NCBI RefSeq assembly: GCF_021018805.1
Contig: NW_026961074.1
Span: 62,001 to 126,000 of the forward strand
Source of the DNA: Prinia subflava
Taxonomy: Eukaryota > Chordata > Aves > Passeriformes > Cisticolidae
Direction of reading: 5' to 3'
DNA length: 64,000 nucleotides
Shown: piece after piece, positions 52,169 through 64,000 of the stretch
Numbering within the stretch: the first letter of the stretch is position 1
How the letters are laid out: each line of letters opens with the position of its first letter
Made by a program: the position numbers and the translations under genes
Notes under the pieces: model-generated
What the model saw: only the letters and a program-made list of their open reading frames with translations
Told to the model about the DNA's origin: nothing
The model's database searches: none

Positions 52169-52186
52169 ACGGTGGCCACGGTGGCC
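52169..52186 (+). repeat. 9-bp micro-duplication (acggtggcc x 2)
   Basis: The word acggtggcc is doubled directly within the dimer region. It keeps the reading phase and is private to this monomer. Both this and the 9-bp event at 34087 fall in the G-rich part of the monomer. Confidence 0.95.
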
Positions 52187-52659
52187 CTTTTCCATGGGAA
52201 ACTAAACTCACCTGGCCATGTTCCTGGTGTCAGATTGTGGGAGACATTTGGCACTCCAAAAGCAGCCCGAGTTCCAAAATGTGGCATCTTGCATCTGGGA
52301 GAAATCTTGAATATCACAGCATTTTTGCAGGCCGAAGCCGAGGTGGCCGGATGAGGGTGGTGGACACGAACGGTGGCCCTTTTCCATGGGAAACTAAACT
52401 CACCTGGCCATGTTCCTGGTGTCAGATTGTGGGAGACATTTGGCACTCCAAAAGCAGCCCGAGTTCCAAAATGTGGCATCTTGCATCTGGGAGAAATCTT
52501 GAATATCACGGCATTTTTGCAGGCTGAAGCCGAGGTGGCCGGATGAGGGTGGTGGACACGAACGGTGGCCCTTTTCCATGGGAAACTAAACTCACCTGGC
52601 CATGTTCCTGGTGTCAGATTGTGGGAGACATTTGGCACTCCAAAAGCAGCCCGAGTTCC

Positions 52660-55600
52660 AAAATGTAGCATCTTGCATCTGGGAGAAATCTTGAATATCA
52701 CGGCATTTTTGCAGGCTGAAGCCGAGGTGGCCGGATGAGGGTGGTGGACACGAACGGTGGCCCTTTTCCATGGGAAACTAAACTCACCTGGCCATGTTCC
52801 TGGTGTCAGACTGTGGGAGACATTTGGCACTCCAAAAGCAGCCCGAGTTCCAAAATGTGGCATCTTGCATCTGGGAGAAATCTTGAATATCACGGCATTT
52901 TTGCAGGCTGAAGCCGAGGTGGCCGGATGAGGGTGGTGGACACGAACGGTGGCCCTTTTCCATGGGAAACTAAACTCACCTGGCCATGTTCTTGGTGTCA
53001 GATTGTGGGAGACATTTGGCACTCCAAAAGCAGCCCGAGTTCCAAAATGTGGCATCTTGCATCTGGGAGAAATCTTGAATATCACGGCATTTTTGCAGGC
53101 TGAAGCCGAGGTGGCCGGATGAGGGTGGTGGACACGAACGGTGGCCCTTTTCCATGGGAAACTAAACTCACCTGGCTATGTTCCTGGTGTCAGATTGTGG
53201 GAGACATTTGGCACTCCAAAAGCAGCCCGAGTTCCAAAATGTGGCATCTTGCATCTGGGAGAAATCTTGAATATCACGGCATTTTTGCAGGCCGAAGCCG
53301 AGGTGGCCGGATGAGGGTGGTGGACACGAACGGTGGCCCTTTTCCATGGGAAACTAAACTCACCTGGCCATGTTCCTGGTGTCAGATTGTGGGAGACATG
53401 TGGTACTCCAAAAGCAGCCCGAGTTCCAAAATGTGGCATCTTGCATCTGGGAGAAATCTTGAATATCACGGCATTTTTGCAGGCTGAAGCCGAGGTGGCC
53501 GGATGAGGGTGGTGGACACGAACGGTGGCCCTTTTCCATGGGAAACTAAACTCACCTGGCCATGTTCCTGGTGTCAGATTGTGGGAGACATTTGGCACTC
53601 CAAAAGCAGCCCGAGTTCCAAAATGTGGCATCTTGCATCTGGGAGAAATCTTGAATATCACGGCATTTTTGCAGGCTGAAGCCGAGGTGGCCGGATGAGG
53701 GTGGTGGACACGAACCGTGGCACTTTTCCATGGGAAACTAAACTCACCTGGCCATGTTCCTGGTGGCAGATTGTGGGAGACATTTAGCACTCCAAAAGCA
53801 GCCCGAGTTCCAAAATGTGGCATCTTGCATCTGGGAGAAATCTTGAATATCACGGCATTTTTGCAGGCTGAAGCCGAGGTGGCCGGATGAGGGTGGTGGA
53901 CACGAACGGTGGCCCTTTTCCATGGGAAACTAAACTCACCTGGCCATGTTCCTGGTGTCAGATTGTGGGAGACATTTGGCACTCCAAAAGCAGGCCGAGT
54001 TCCAAAATGTGGCATCTTGCATCTGGGAGAAATCTTGAATGTCACGGCATTTTTGCAGGCCGAAGCCGAGGTGGCCGGATGAGGGTGGTGGACACGAACG
54101 GTGGCCCTTTTCCATGGGAAACTAAACTCACCTGGCCATGTTCCTGGTGTCAGATTGTGGGAGACATTTGGCACTCCAAAAGCAGCCCGAGTTCCAAAAT
54201 GTGGCATCTTGCATCTGGGAGAAATCTTGAATATCACGGCATTTTTGCAGGCTGAAGCCGAGGTGGCCGGATGAGGGTGGTGGACACGAACGGTGGCCCT
54301 TTTCCATGGGAAACTAAACTCACCTGGCCATGTTCCTGGTGTCAGATTGTGGGAGACATTTGGCACTCCAAAAGCAGCCCGAGTTCCAAAATGTGGCATC
54401 TTGCATCTGGGAGAAATCTTGAATATCACGGCATTTTTGCAGGCCGAAGCCGAGGTGGCCGGATGAGGGTGGTGGACACGAACGGATGCCCTTTTCCATG
54501 GGAAACTAAACTCACCTGGCCATGTTCCTGGTGTCAGATTGTGGGAGACATTTGGCACTCCAAAAGCAGCCCGAGTTCCAAAATGTGGCATCTTGCATCT
54601 GGGAGAAATCTTGAATATCACGGCATTTTTGCAGGCCGAAGCCGAGGTGGCCGGATGAGGGTAGTGGACACGAACGGTGGCCCTTTTCCATGGGAAACTA
54701 AACTCACCTGGCCATGTTCCTGGTGTCAGATTGTGGGAGACATTTGGCACTCCAAAAGCAGCCCGAGTTCCAAAATGTGGCATCTTGCATCTGGGAGAAA
54801 TCTTGAATATCACGGCATTTTTGCAGGCTGAAGCCGAGGTGGCCTGATGACCGTGGTGGACACGAACGGTGGCACTTTTCCATGGGAAACTAAACTCACC
54901 TGGCCATGTTCCTGGTGTCAGATTGTGGGAGACATTTAGCACTCCAAAAGCAGCCCGAGTTCCAAAATGTGGCATCTTGCATCTGGGAGAAATCTTGAAT
55001 ATCACGGCATTTTTGCAGGCTGAAGCCGAGGTGGCCTGATGACCGTGGTGGACACGAACGGATGCCCTTTTCCATGGGAAACTAAACTCACCTGGCCATG
55101 TTCCTGGTGTCAGATTGTGGGAGACATTTGGCACTCCAAAAGCAGCCCGAGTTCCAAAATGTGGCATCTTGCATCTGGGAGAAATCTTGAATATCACGGC
55201 ATTTTTGCAGGCTGAAGCCGAGGTGGCCGGATGAGGGTGGTGGACACGAACGGTGGCCCTTTTCCATGGGAAACTAAACTCACCTGGCCATGTTCCTGGT
55301 GTCAGACTGTGGGAGACATTTGGCACTCCAAAAGCAGCCCGAGTTCCAAAATGTGGCATCTTGCATCTGGGAGAAATCTTGAATATCACGGCATTTTTGC
55401 AGGCTGAAGCCGAGGTGGCCGGATGAGGGTGGTGGACACGAACGGTGGCCCTTTTCCATGGGAAACTAAACTCACCTGGCCATGTTCTTGGTGTCAGATT
55501 GTGGGAGACATTTGGCACTCCAAAATCAGCCCGAGTTCCAAAATGTGGCATCTTGCATCTGGGAGAAATCTTGAATATCACGGCATTTTTGCAGGCTGAA

Positions 55601-58600
55601 GCCGAGGTGGCCGGATGAGGGTGGTGGACACGAACGGTGGCCCTTTTCCATGGGAAACTAAACTCACCTGGCTATGTTCCTGGTGTCAGATTGTGGGAGA
55701 CATTTGGCACTCCAAAAGCAGCCCGAGTTCCAAAATGTGGCATCTTGCATCTGGGAGAAATCTTGAATATCACGGCATTTTTGCAGGCCGAAGCCGAGGT
55801 GGCCGGATGAGGGTGGTGGACACGAACGGTGGCCCTTTTCCATGGGAAACTAAACTCACCTGGCCATGTTCCTGGTGTCAGATTGTGGGAGACATGTGGT
55901 ACTCCAAAAGCAGCCCGAGTTCCAAAATGTGGCATCTTGCATCTGGGAGAAATCTTGAATATCACGGCATTTTTGCAGGCTGAAGCCGAGGTGGCCGGAT
56001 GAGGGTGGTGGACACGAACGGTGGCCCTTTTCCATGGGAAACTAAACTCACCTGGCCATGTTCCTGGTGTCAGATTGTGGGAGACATTTGGCACTCCAAA
56101 AGCAGCCCGAGTTCCAAAATGTGGCATCTTGCATCTGGGAGAAATCTTGAATATCACGGCATTTTTGCAGGCTGAAGCCGAGGTGGCCGGATGAGGGTGG
56201 TGGACACGAACGGTGGCACTTTTCCATGGGAAACTAAACTCACCTGGCCATGTTCCTGGTGGCAGATTGTGGGAGACATTTAGCACTCCAAAAGCAGCCC
56301 GAGTTCCAAAATGTGGCATCTTGCATCTGGGAGAAATCTTGAATATCACGGCATTTTTGCAGGCTGAAGCCGAGGTGGCCGGATGAGGGTGGTGGACACG
56401 AACGGTGGCCCTTTTCCATGGGAAACTAAACTCACCTGGCCATGTTCCTGGTGTCAGATTGTGGGAGACATTTGGCACTCCAAAAGCAGGCCGAGTTCCA
56501 AAATGTGGCATCTTGCATCTGGGAGAAATCTTGAATGTCACGGCATTTTTGCAGGCCGAAGCCGAGGTGGCCGGATGAGGGTGGTGGACACGAACGGTGG
56601 CCCTTTTCCATGGGAAACTAAACTCACCTGGCCATGTTCCTGGTGTCAGATTGTGGGAGACATTTGGCACTCCAAAAGCAGCCCGAGTTCCAAAATGTGG
56701 CATCTTGCATCTGGGAGAAATCTTGAATATCACGGCATTTTTGCAGGCTGAAGCCGAGGTGGCCGGATGAGGGTGGTGGACACGAACGGTGGCCCTTTTC
56801 CATGGGAAACTAAACTCACTGGCCATGTTCCTGGTGTCAGATTGTGGGAGACATTTGGCACTCCAAAAGCAGCCCGAGTTCCAAAATGTGGCATCTTGCA
56901 TCTGGGAGAAATCTTGAATATCACGGCATTTTTGCAGGCCGAAGCCGAGGTGGCCGGATGAGGGTGGTGGACACGAACGGTGGCCCTTTTCCATGGGAAA
57001 CTAAACTCACCTGGCCATGTTCCTGGTGTCAGATTGTGGGAGACATTTGGCACTCCAAAAGCAGCCCGAGTTCCAAAATGTGGCATCTTGCATCTGGGAG
57101 AAATCTTGAATATCACGGCATTTTTGCAGGCCGAAGCCGAGGTGGCCGGATGAGGGTAGTGGACACGAACGGTGGCCCTTTTCCATGGGAAACTAAACTC
57201 ACCTGGCCATGTTCCTGGTGTCAGATTGTGGGAGACATTTGGCACTCCAAAAGCAGCCCGAGTTCCAAAATGTGGCATCTTGCATCTGGGAGAAATCTTG
57301 AATATCACGGCATTTTTGCAGGCTGAAGCCGAGGTGGCCGGATGAGGGTGGTGGACACGAACGGTGGCCCTTTTCCATGGGAAACTAAACTCACCTGGCC
57401 ATGTTCCTGGTGTCAGATTGTGGGAGACATTTGGACCTCCAAAAGCAGCCCGAGTTCCAAAATGTGGCATCTTGCATCTGGGAGAAATCTTGAATATCAC
57501 GGCATTTTTGCAGGCTGAAGCCGAGGTGGCCGGATGAGGGTGGTGGACACGAACGGTGGCCCTTTTCCATGGGAAACTAAACTCACCTGGCCATGTTCCT
57601 GGTGTCAGATTGTGGGAGACATTTGGCACTCCAAAAGCAGCCCGAGTTCCAAAATGTGGCATCTTGCATCTGGGAGAAATCTTGAATATCACGGCATTTT
57701 TGCAGGCTGAAGCCGAGGTGGCCTGATGACCGTGGTGGACACGAACGGATGCCCTTTTCCATGGGAAACTAAACTCACCTGGCCATGTTCCTGGTGTCAG
57801 ATTGTGGGAGACATTTGGCACTCCAAAAGCAGCCCGAGTTCCAAAATGTGGCATCTTGCATCTGGGAGAAATCTTGAATATCACGGCATTTTTGCAGGCC
57901 GAAGCCGAGGTGGCCGGATGAGGGTGGTGGACACGAACGGTGGCCCTTTTCCATGGGAAACTAAACTCACCTGGCCATGTTCCTGGTGTCAGATTGTGGG
58001 AGACATTTGGCACTCCAAAAGCAGCCCGAGTTCCAAAATGTGGCATCTTGCATCTGGGAGAAATCTTGAATATCACGGCATTTTTGCAGCCTGAAGCCGA
58101 GGTGGCCGGATGAGGGTGGTGGACACGAACGGTGGCCCTTTTCCATGGGAAACTAAACTCACCTGGCCATGTTCCTGGTGTCAGATTGTGGGAGACATTT
58201 GGCACTCCAAAAGCAGCCCGAGTTCCAAATTGTAGCATCTTGCATCTGGGAGAAATCTTGAATATCACGGCATTTTTGCAGGCTGAAGCCGAGGTGGCCG
58301 GATGAGGGTGGTGGACACGAACGGTGGCCCTTTTCCATGGGAAACTAAACTCACCTGGCCATGTTCCTGGTGTCAGACTGTGGGAGACATTTGGCACTCC
58401 AAAAGCAGCCCGAGTTCCAAAATGTGGCATCTTGCATCTGGGAGAAATCTTGAATATCACGGCATTTTTGCAGGCTGAAGCCGAGGTGGCCGGATGAGGG
58501 TGGTGGACACGAACGGTGGCCCTTTTCCATGGGAAACTAAACTCACCTGGCTATGTTCCTGGTGTCAGATTGTGGGAGACATTTGGCACTCCAAAAGCAG

Positions 58601-59640
58601 CCCGAGTTCCAAAATGTGGCATCTTGCATCTGGGAGAAATCTTGAATATCACGGCATTTTTGCAGGCCGAAGCCGAGGTGGCCGGATGAGGGTGGTGGAC
58701 ACGAACGGTGGCCCTTTTCCATGGGAAACTAAACTCACCTGGCCATGTTCCTGGTGTCAGATTGTGGGAGACATGTGGTACTCCAAAAGCAGCCCGAGTT
58801 CCAAAATGTGGCATCTTGCATCTGGGAGAAATCTTGAATATCACGGCATTTTTGCAGGCTGAAGCCGAGGTGGCCGGATGAGGGTGGTGGACACGAACGG
58901 TGGCCCTTTTCCATGGGAAACTAAACTCACCTGGCCATGTTCCTGGTGTCAGATTGTGGGAGACATTTGGCACTCCAAAAGCAGCCCGAGTTCCAAAATG
59001 TGGCATCTTGCATCTGGGAGAAATCTTGAATATCACGGCATTTTTGCAGGCTGAAGCCGAGGTGGCCGGATGAGGGTGGTGGACACGAACGGTGGCACTT
59101 TTCCATGGGAAACTAAACTCACCTGGCCATGTTCCTGGTGGCAGATTGTGGGAGACATTTAGCACTCCAAAAGCAGCCCGAGTTCCAAAATGTGGCATCT
59201 TGCATCTGGGAGAAATCTTGAATATCACGGCATTTTTGCAGGCTGAAGCCGAGGTGGCCGGATGAGGGTGGTGGACACGAACGGTGGCCCTTTTCCATGG
59301 GAAACTAAACTCACCTGGCCATGTTCCTGGTGTCAGATTGTGGGAGACATTTGGCACTCCAAAAGCAGGCCGAGTTCCAAAATGTGGCATCTTGCATCTG
59401 GGAGAAATCTTGAATGTCACGGCATTTTTGCAGGCCGAAGCCGAGGTGGCCGGATGAGGGTGGTGGACACGAACGGTGGCCCTTTTCCATGGGAAACTAA
59501 ACTCACCTGGCCATGTTCCTGGTGTCAGATTGTGGGAGACATTTGGCACTCCCAAAAGCAGCCCGAGTTCCAAAATGTGGCATCTTGCATCTGGGAGAAA
59601 TCTTGAATATCACGGCATTTTTGCAGGCTGAAGCCGAGGT
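52660..59640 (+). repeat. Three copies of a 13-monomer higher-order block
   Basis: Markers gtcagactgtggg (52805, 55301, 58372), gttcttggtg (near 52988 and 55484, missing in the third copy), ctggctatgttcc (near 53173, 55669, 58549), gacatgtggtactcc (near 53396, 55892, 58771), ctggtggcagattg (near 53762, 56258, 59137) and gaatgtcacgg with aaagcaggccgag (near 54036, 56532, 59411) recur in order. Copies one and two are exactly 2496 bp (13 monomers) apart. Copies two and three are about 2879 bp (15 monomers minus 1) apart over the shared core. The missing gttcttggtg monomer in copy three and a one-base loss near 56818 show later change. Confidence 0.88.
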
Positions 59641-59646
59641 GGCCGG

Positions 59647-60414
59647 ATGAGGGTGGTGGACACGAACGGTGGCCCTTTTCCATGGGAAACTAAACTCACC
59701 TGGCCATGTTCCTGGTGTCAGATTGTGGGAGACATTTGGCACTCCAAAAGCAGCCCGAGTTCCAAAATGTGGCATCTTGCATCTGGGAGAAATCTTGAAT
59801 ATCACGGCATTTTTGCAGGCCGAAGCCGAGGTGGCCGGATGAGGGTAGTGGACACGAACGGTGGCCCTTTTCCATGGGAAACTAAACTCACCTGGCCATG
59901 TTCTTGGTGTCAGATTGTGGGAGACATTTAGCACTCCAAAATCAGCCCGAGTTCCAAAATGTGGCATCTTGCATCTGGGAGAAATCTTGAATATCACGGC
60001 ATTTTTGCAGGCTGAAGCCGAGGTGGCCGGATGAGGGTGGTGGACACGAACGGTGGCCCTTTTCCATGGGAAACTAAACTCACCTGGCCATGTTCCTGGT
60101 GTCAGATTGTGGGAGACATTTGGCACTCCAAAAGCAGCCCGAGTTCCAAAATGTGGCATCTTGCATCTGGGAGAAATCTTGAATATCACGGCATTTTTGC
60201 AGGCCGAAGCCGAGGTGGCCGGATGAGGGTAGTGGACACGAACGGTGGCCCTTTTCCATGGGAAACTAAACTCACCTGGCCATGTTCTTGGTGTCAGATT
60301 GTGGGAGACATTTAGCACTCCAAAATCAGCCCGAGTTCCAAAATGTGGCATCTTGCATCTGGGAGAAATCTTGAATATCACGGCATTTTTGCAGGCTGAA
60401 GCCGAGGTGGCCGG
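59647..60414 (+). repeat. Dimer tandem duplication (384 bp x 2)
   Basis: The segment 59647-60030 is followed directly by 60031-60414. I noticed no difference between them. Both contain gagggtagtgg, gttcttggtgtcag, tttagcac and aaaatcagcccgag in order. It is the youngest-looking duplication in the window. Confidence 0.9.
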
Positions 60415-63400
60415 ATGAGGGTGGTGGACACGAACGGTGGCCCTTTTCCATGGGAAACTAAACTCACCTGGCCATGTTCCTGGTGTCAGATTGTGGGAGA
60501 CATTTGGCACTCCAAAAGCAGGCCGAGTTCCAAAATGTGGCATCTTGCATCTGGGAGAAATCTTGAATGTCACGGCATTTTTGCAGGCCGAAGCCGAGGT
60601 GGCCGGATGAGGGTGGTGGACACGAACGGTGGCCCTTTTCCATGGGAAACTAAACTCACCTGGCCATGTTCCTGGTGTCAGATTGTGGGAGACATTTGGC
60701 ACTCCAAAAGCAGCCCGAGTTCCAAAATGTGGCATCTTGCATCTGGGAGAAATCTTGAATATCACGGCATTTTTGCAGGCTGAAGCCGAGGTGGCCGGAT
60801 GAGGGTGGTGGACACGAACGGTGGCCCTTTTCCATGGGAAACTAAACTCACCTGGCCATGTTCCTGGTGTCAGATTGTGGGAGACATTTGGCACTCCAAA
60901 AGCAGCCCGAGTTCCAAAATGTGGCATCTTGCATCTGGGAGAAATCTTGAATATCACGGCATTTTTGCAGGCCGAAGCCGAGGTGGCCGGATGAGGGTGG
61001 TGGACACGAACGGTGGCCCTTTTCCATGGGAAACTAAACTCACCTGGCCATGTTCCTGGTGTCAGATTGTGGGAGACATTTGGCACTCCAAAAGCAGCCC
61101 GAGTTCCAAAATGTGGCATCTTGCATCTGGGAGAAATCTTGAATATCACGGCATTTTTGCAGGCCGAAGCCGAGGTGGCCGGATGAGGGTAGTGGACACA
61201 AACGGTGGCCCTTTTCCATGGGAAACTAAACTCACCTGGCCATGTTCCTGGTGTCAGATTGTGGGAGACATTTGGCACTCCCAAAAGCAGCCCGAGTTCC
61301 AAAATGTGGCATCTTGCATCTGGGAGAAATCTTGAATATCACGGCATTTTTGCAGGCTGAAGCCGAGGTGGCCGGATGAGGGTGGTGGACACGAACGGTG
61401 GCCCTTTTCCATGGGAAACTAAACTCACCTGGCCATGTTCTTGGTGTCAGATTGTGGGAGACATTTAGCACTCCAAAATCAGCCCGAGTTCCAAAATGTG
61501 GCATCTTGCATCTGGGAGAAATCTTGAATATCACGGCATTTTTGCAGGCTGAAGCCGAGGTGGCCGGATGAGGGTGGTGGACACGAACGGTGGCCCTTTT
61601 CCATGGGAAACTAAACTCACCTGGCCATGTTCCTGGTGTCAGATTGTGGGAGACATTTGGCACTCCAAAAGCAGCCCGAGTTCCAAAATGTGGCATCTTG
61701 CATCTGGGAGAAATCTTGAATATCACGGCATTTTTTGCAGGCTGAAGCCGAGGTGGCCTGATGACCGTGGTGGACACGAACGGATGCCCTTTTCCATGGG
61801 AAACTAAACTCACCTGGCCATGTTCCTGGTGTCAGATTGTGGGAGACATTTGGCACTCCAAAAGCAGCCCGAGTTCCAAAATGTGGCATCTTGCATCTGG
61901 GAGAAATCTTGAATATCACGGCATTTTTGCAGGCCGAAGCCGAGGTGGCCGGATGAGGGTGGTGGACACGAACGGTGGCCCTTTTCCATGGGAAACTAAA
62001 CTCACCTGGCCATGTTCCTGGTGTCAGATTGTGGGAGACATTTGGCACTCCAAAAGCAGCCCGAGTTCCAAAATGTGGCATCTTGCATCTGGGAGAAATC
62101 TTGAATATCACGGCATTTTTGCAGGCCGAAGCCGAGGTGGCCGGATGAGGGTAGTGGACACGAACGGTGGCCCTTTTCCATGGGAAACTAAACTCACCTG
62201 GCCATGTTCCTGGTGTCAGATTGTGGGAGACATTTGGCACTCCAAAAGCAGCCCGAGTTCCAAAATGTGGCATCTTGCATCTGGGAGAAATCTTGAATAT
62301 CACGGCATTTTTGCAGGCTGAAGCCGAGGTGGCCGGATGAGGGTGGTGGACACGAACGGTGGCCCTTTTCCATGGGAAACTAAACTCACCTGGCCATGTT
62401 CCTGGTGTCAGATTGTGGGAGACATTTGGCACTCCAAAAGCAGCCCGAGTTCCAAAATGTGGCATCTTGCATCTGGGAGAAATCTTGAATATCACGGCAT
62501 TTTTGCAGGCTGAAGCCGAGGTGGCCGGATGAGGGTGGTGGACACGAACGGTGGCCCTTTTCCATGGGAAACTAAACTCACCTGGCCATGTTCCTGGTGT
62601 CAGATTGTGGGAGACATTTGGCACTCCAAAAGCAGCCCGAGTTCCAAAATGTGGCATCTTGCATCTGGGAGAAATCTTGAATATCACGGCATTTTTGCAG
62701 GCTGAAGCCGAGGTGGCCTGATGACCGTGGTGGACACGAACGGATGCCCTTTTCCATGGGAAACTAAACTCACCTGGCCATGTTCCTGGTGTCAGATTGT
62801 GGGAGACATTTGGCACTCCAAAAGCAGCCCGAGTTCCAAAATGTGGCATCTTGCATCTGGGAGAAATCTTGAATATCACGGCATTTTTGCAGGCTGAAGC
62901 CGAGGTGGCCGGATGAGGGTGGTGGACACGAACGGTGGCCCTTTTCCATGGGAAACTAAACTCACCTGGCCATGTTCCTGGTGTCAGATTGTGGGAGACA
63001 TTTGGCACTCCAAAAGCAGCCCGAGTTCCAAAATGTGGCATCTTGCATCTGGGAGAAATCTTGAATATCACGGCATTTTTGCAGGCCGAAGCCGAGGTGG
63101 CCGGATGAGGGTGGTGGACACGAATGGTGGCCCTTTTCCATGGGAAACTAAACTCACCTGGCCATGTTCCTGGTGTCAGATTGTGGGAGACATTTGGCAC
63201 TCCAAAAGCAGCCCGAGTTCCAAAATGTGGCATCTTGCATCTGGGAGAAATCTTGAATATCACGGCATTTTTGCAGGCTGAAGCCGAGGTGGCCGGATGA
63301 GGGTGGTGGACACGAACGGTGGCCCTTTTCCATGGGAAACTAAACTCACCTGGCCATGTTCCTGGTGTCAGATTGTGGGAGACATTTAGCACTCCAAAAG

Positions 63401-64000
63401 CAGCCTGAGTTCCAAAATGTGGCATCTTGCATCTGGGAGAAATCTTGAATATCACGGCATTTTTGCAGGCTGAAGCCGAGGTGGCCTGATGACCGTGGTG
63501 GACACGAACGGATGCCCTTTTCCATGGGAAACTAAACTCACCTGGCCATGTTCCTGGTGTCAGATTGTGGGAGACATTTGGCACTCCAAAAGCAGCCCGA
63601 GTTCCAAAATGTGGCATCTTGCATCTGGGAGAAATCTTGAATATCACGGCATTTTTGCAGGCTGAAGCCGAGGTGGCCCGGATGAGGGTGGTGGACACGA
63701 ACGGTGGCCCTTTTCCATGGGAAACTAAACTCACCTGGCCATGTTCCTGGTGTCAGATTGTGGGAGACATTTGGCACTCCCAAAAGCAGCCCGAGTTCCA
63801 AAATGTGGCATCTTGCATCTGGGAGAAATCTTGAATATCACGGCATTTTTGCAGGCCGAAGCCGAGGTGGCCGGATGAGGGTGGTGGACACGAACGGTGG
63901 CCCTTTTCCATGGGAAACTAAACTCACCTGGCCATGTTCCTGGTGTCAGATTGTGGGAGACATTTGGCACTCCAAAAGCAGCCCGAGTTCCAAAATGTGG
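60415..64000 (+). repeat. Highly homogeneous right end of the window
   Basis: Nearly all monomers carry gaatatcacggc and cccgagttcc. The main variation is ggccga versus ggctga, gagggtagtgg, and the linked tgatgaccg plus acggatgccc class (near 61760, 62719, 63496). Single extra bases occur near 61280, 61731, 63678 and 63780. The array continues past the window. Confidence 0.8.

Larger units (their letters stand above)
1..64000 (+). repeat. 192-bp satellite tandem array, about 333 head-to-tail monomers
   Basis: The same 192-bp unit recurs from the first base to the last, always in the same orientation. The landmark gtggcatc lies at 14 and again at 10397, 18659, 34797, 49776 and 63997. These positions give 333 periods with a cumulative drift of +15, +21, +31, +34 and +47 bp, so length change is small and mostly insertional. 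Single-copy sequence, inverted segments and transposon insertions are absent. Monomers differ by a limited set of recurring substitutions, which is typical of concerted evolution. The strand given is only the reading direction used here. Chromosomal role (centromere, pericentromere, sex chromosome or microchromosome heterochromatin) cannot be decided from sequence alone. Confidence 0.98.

Noticed and set aside
54271..54831. Plus-strand ORFs beginning MRVVDTNGG and repeating every 64 residues, as small genes
   Set aside because: They are open only because ggctga became ggccga in some monomers, removing a TGA stop; the same start and end recur at dozens of monomers.
1..64000. CRISPR array
   Set aside because: The repeated unit is 192 bp with no unique spacers; all intervening sequence is itself repeated, and there are no cas genes.
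1..64000. tRNA, rRNA or other RNA genes in the unit
   Set aside because: No conserved tRNA box A and box B pair or rRNA core motif was seen in the consensus; hairpins such as ggct/agcc are only four base pairs.
1..64000. Telomeric repeats, long terminal repeats or transposon ends within the array
   Set aside because: No TTAGGG run, poly-A tail, target-site duplication or block of non-satellite sequence was found; the longest non-periodic changes are 9 bp.

Overview
The whole 64-kb window is one tandem satellite-DNA array. I found no gene, RNA gene or transposon, and no stretch of unique sequence. The repeat is a 192-bp monomer arranged strictly head to tail in one orientation. A fixed landmark (the gtggcatc just after the tract of four A) first occurs at 14 and last begins at 63997. 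That gives 333 periods of 192 bp with a net gain of only 47 bp from small indels. The window starts and ends inside a monomer, so neither array edge is seen.

The consensus monomer is about 52% GC (57 G and 43 C on the given strand) and carries 6 CpG (observed/expected near 0.47). Many variants that separate monomers are CpG to TpG or CpA changes, which suggests a host that methylates CpG, most likely a vertebrate. A complex monomer near nucleosome-repeat length, long homogeneous arrays and higher-order structure fit a centromeric, pericentromeric or sex- or micro-chromosome heterochromatic satellite. I do not recognise the family. A bird or other vertebrate is possible, but the sequence alone does not settle it.

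Layout. (1) 1-2.4 kb: fairly regular monomers. (2) 2.4-10.7 kb: a mosaic rich in indels, with a trimer duplication (2.8-3.9 kb), a spliced re-use of the 3.3-4.7 kb block at 5.8-7.0 kb, and a copy of 4.7-5.45 kb at 7.4-8.15 kb. (3) 10.8-18.5 kb: 40 monomers with no net length change, containing a 7-monomer tandem duplication (15.09-17.78 kb). (4) 18.5-34.3 kb: large higher-order blocks, with 22-25.9 kb re-used at 26.2-29.6 kb minus whole monomers, then a 14-monomer tandem duplication (28.9-34.3 kb). (5) 34.4-38.7 kb: a second indel-rich patch. (6) 38.7-52 kb: a regular array with scattered variant monomers and dimer duplications. (7) 52.7-64 kb: the most homogeneous part, with three copies of a 13-monomer block and a recent dimer duplication.

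Because 192 is divisible by 3, any frame that is open in one monomer stays open across many. This produces giant apparent ORFs, up to 2,690 codons on the minus strand at 10517-18589. I treat them as artefacts of periodicity: they end where a small indel falls or where a single base change makes a stop codon, and six of the seven common monomer variants I checked change the amino acid. The most informative content is the record of unequal exchange, conversion and subfamily turnover, not any coding system.
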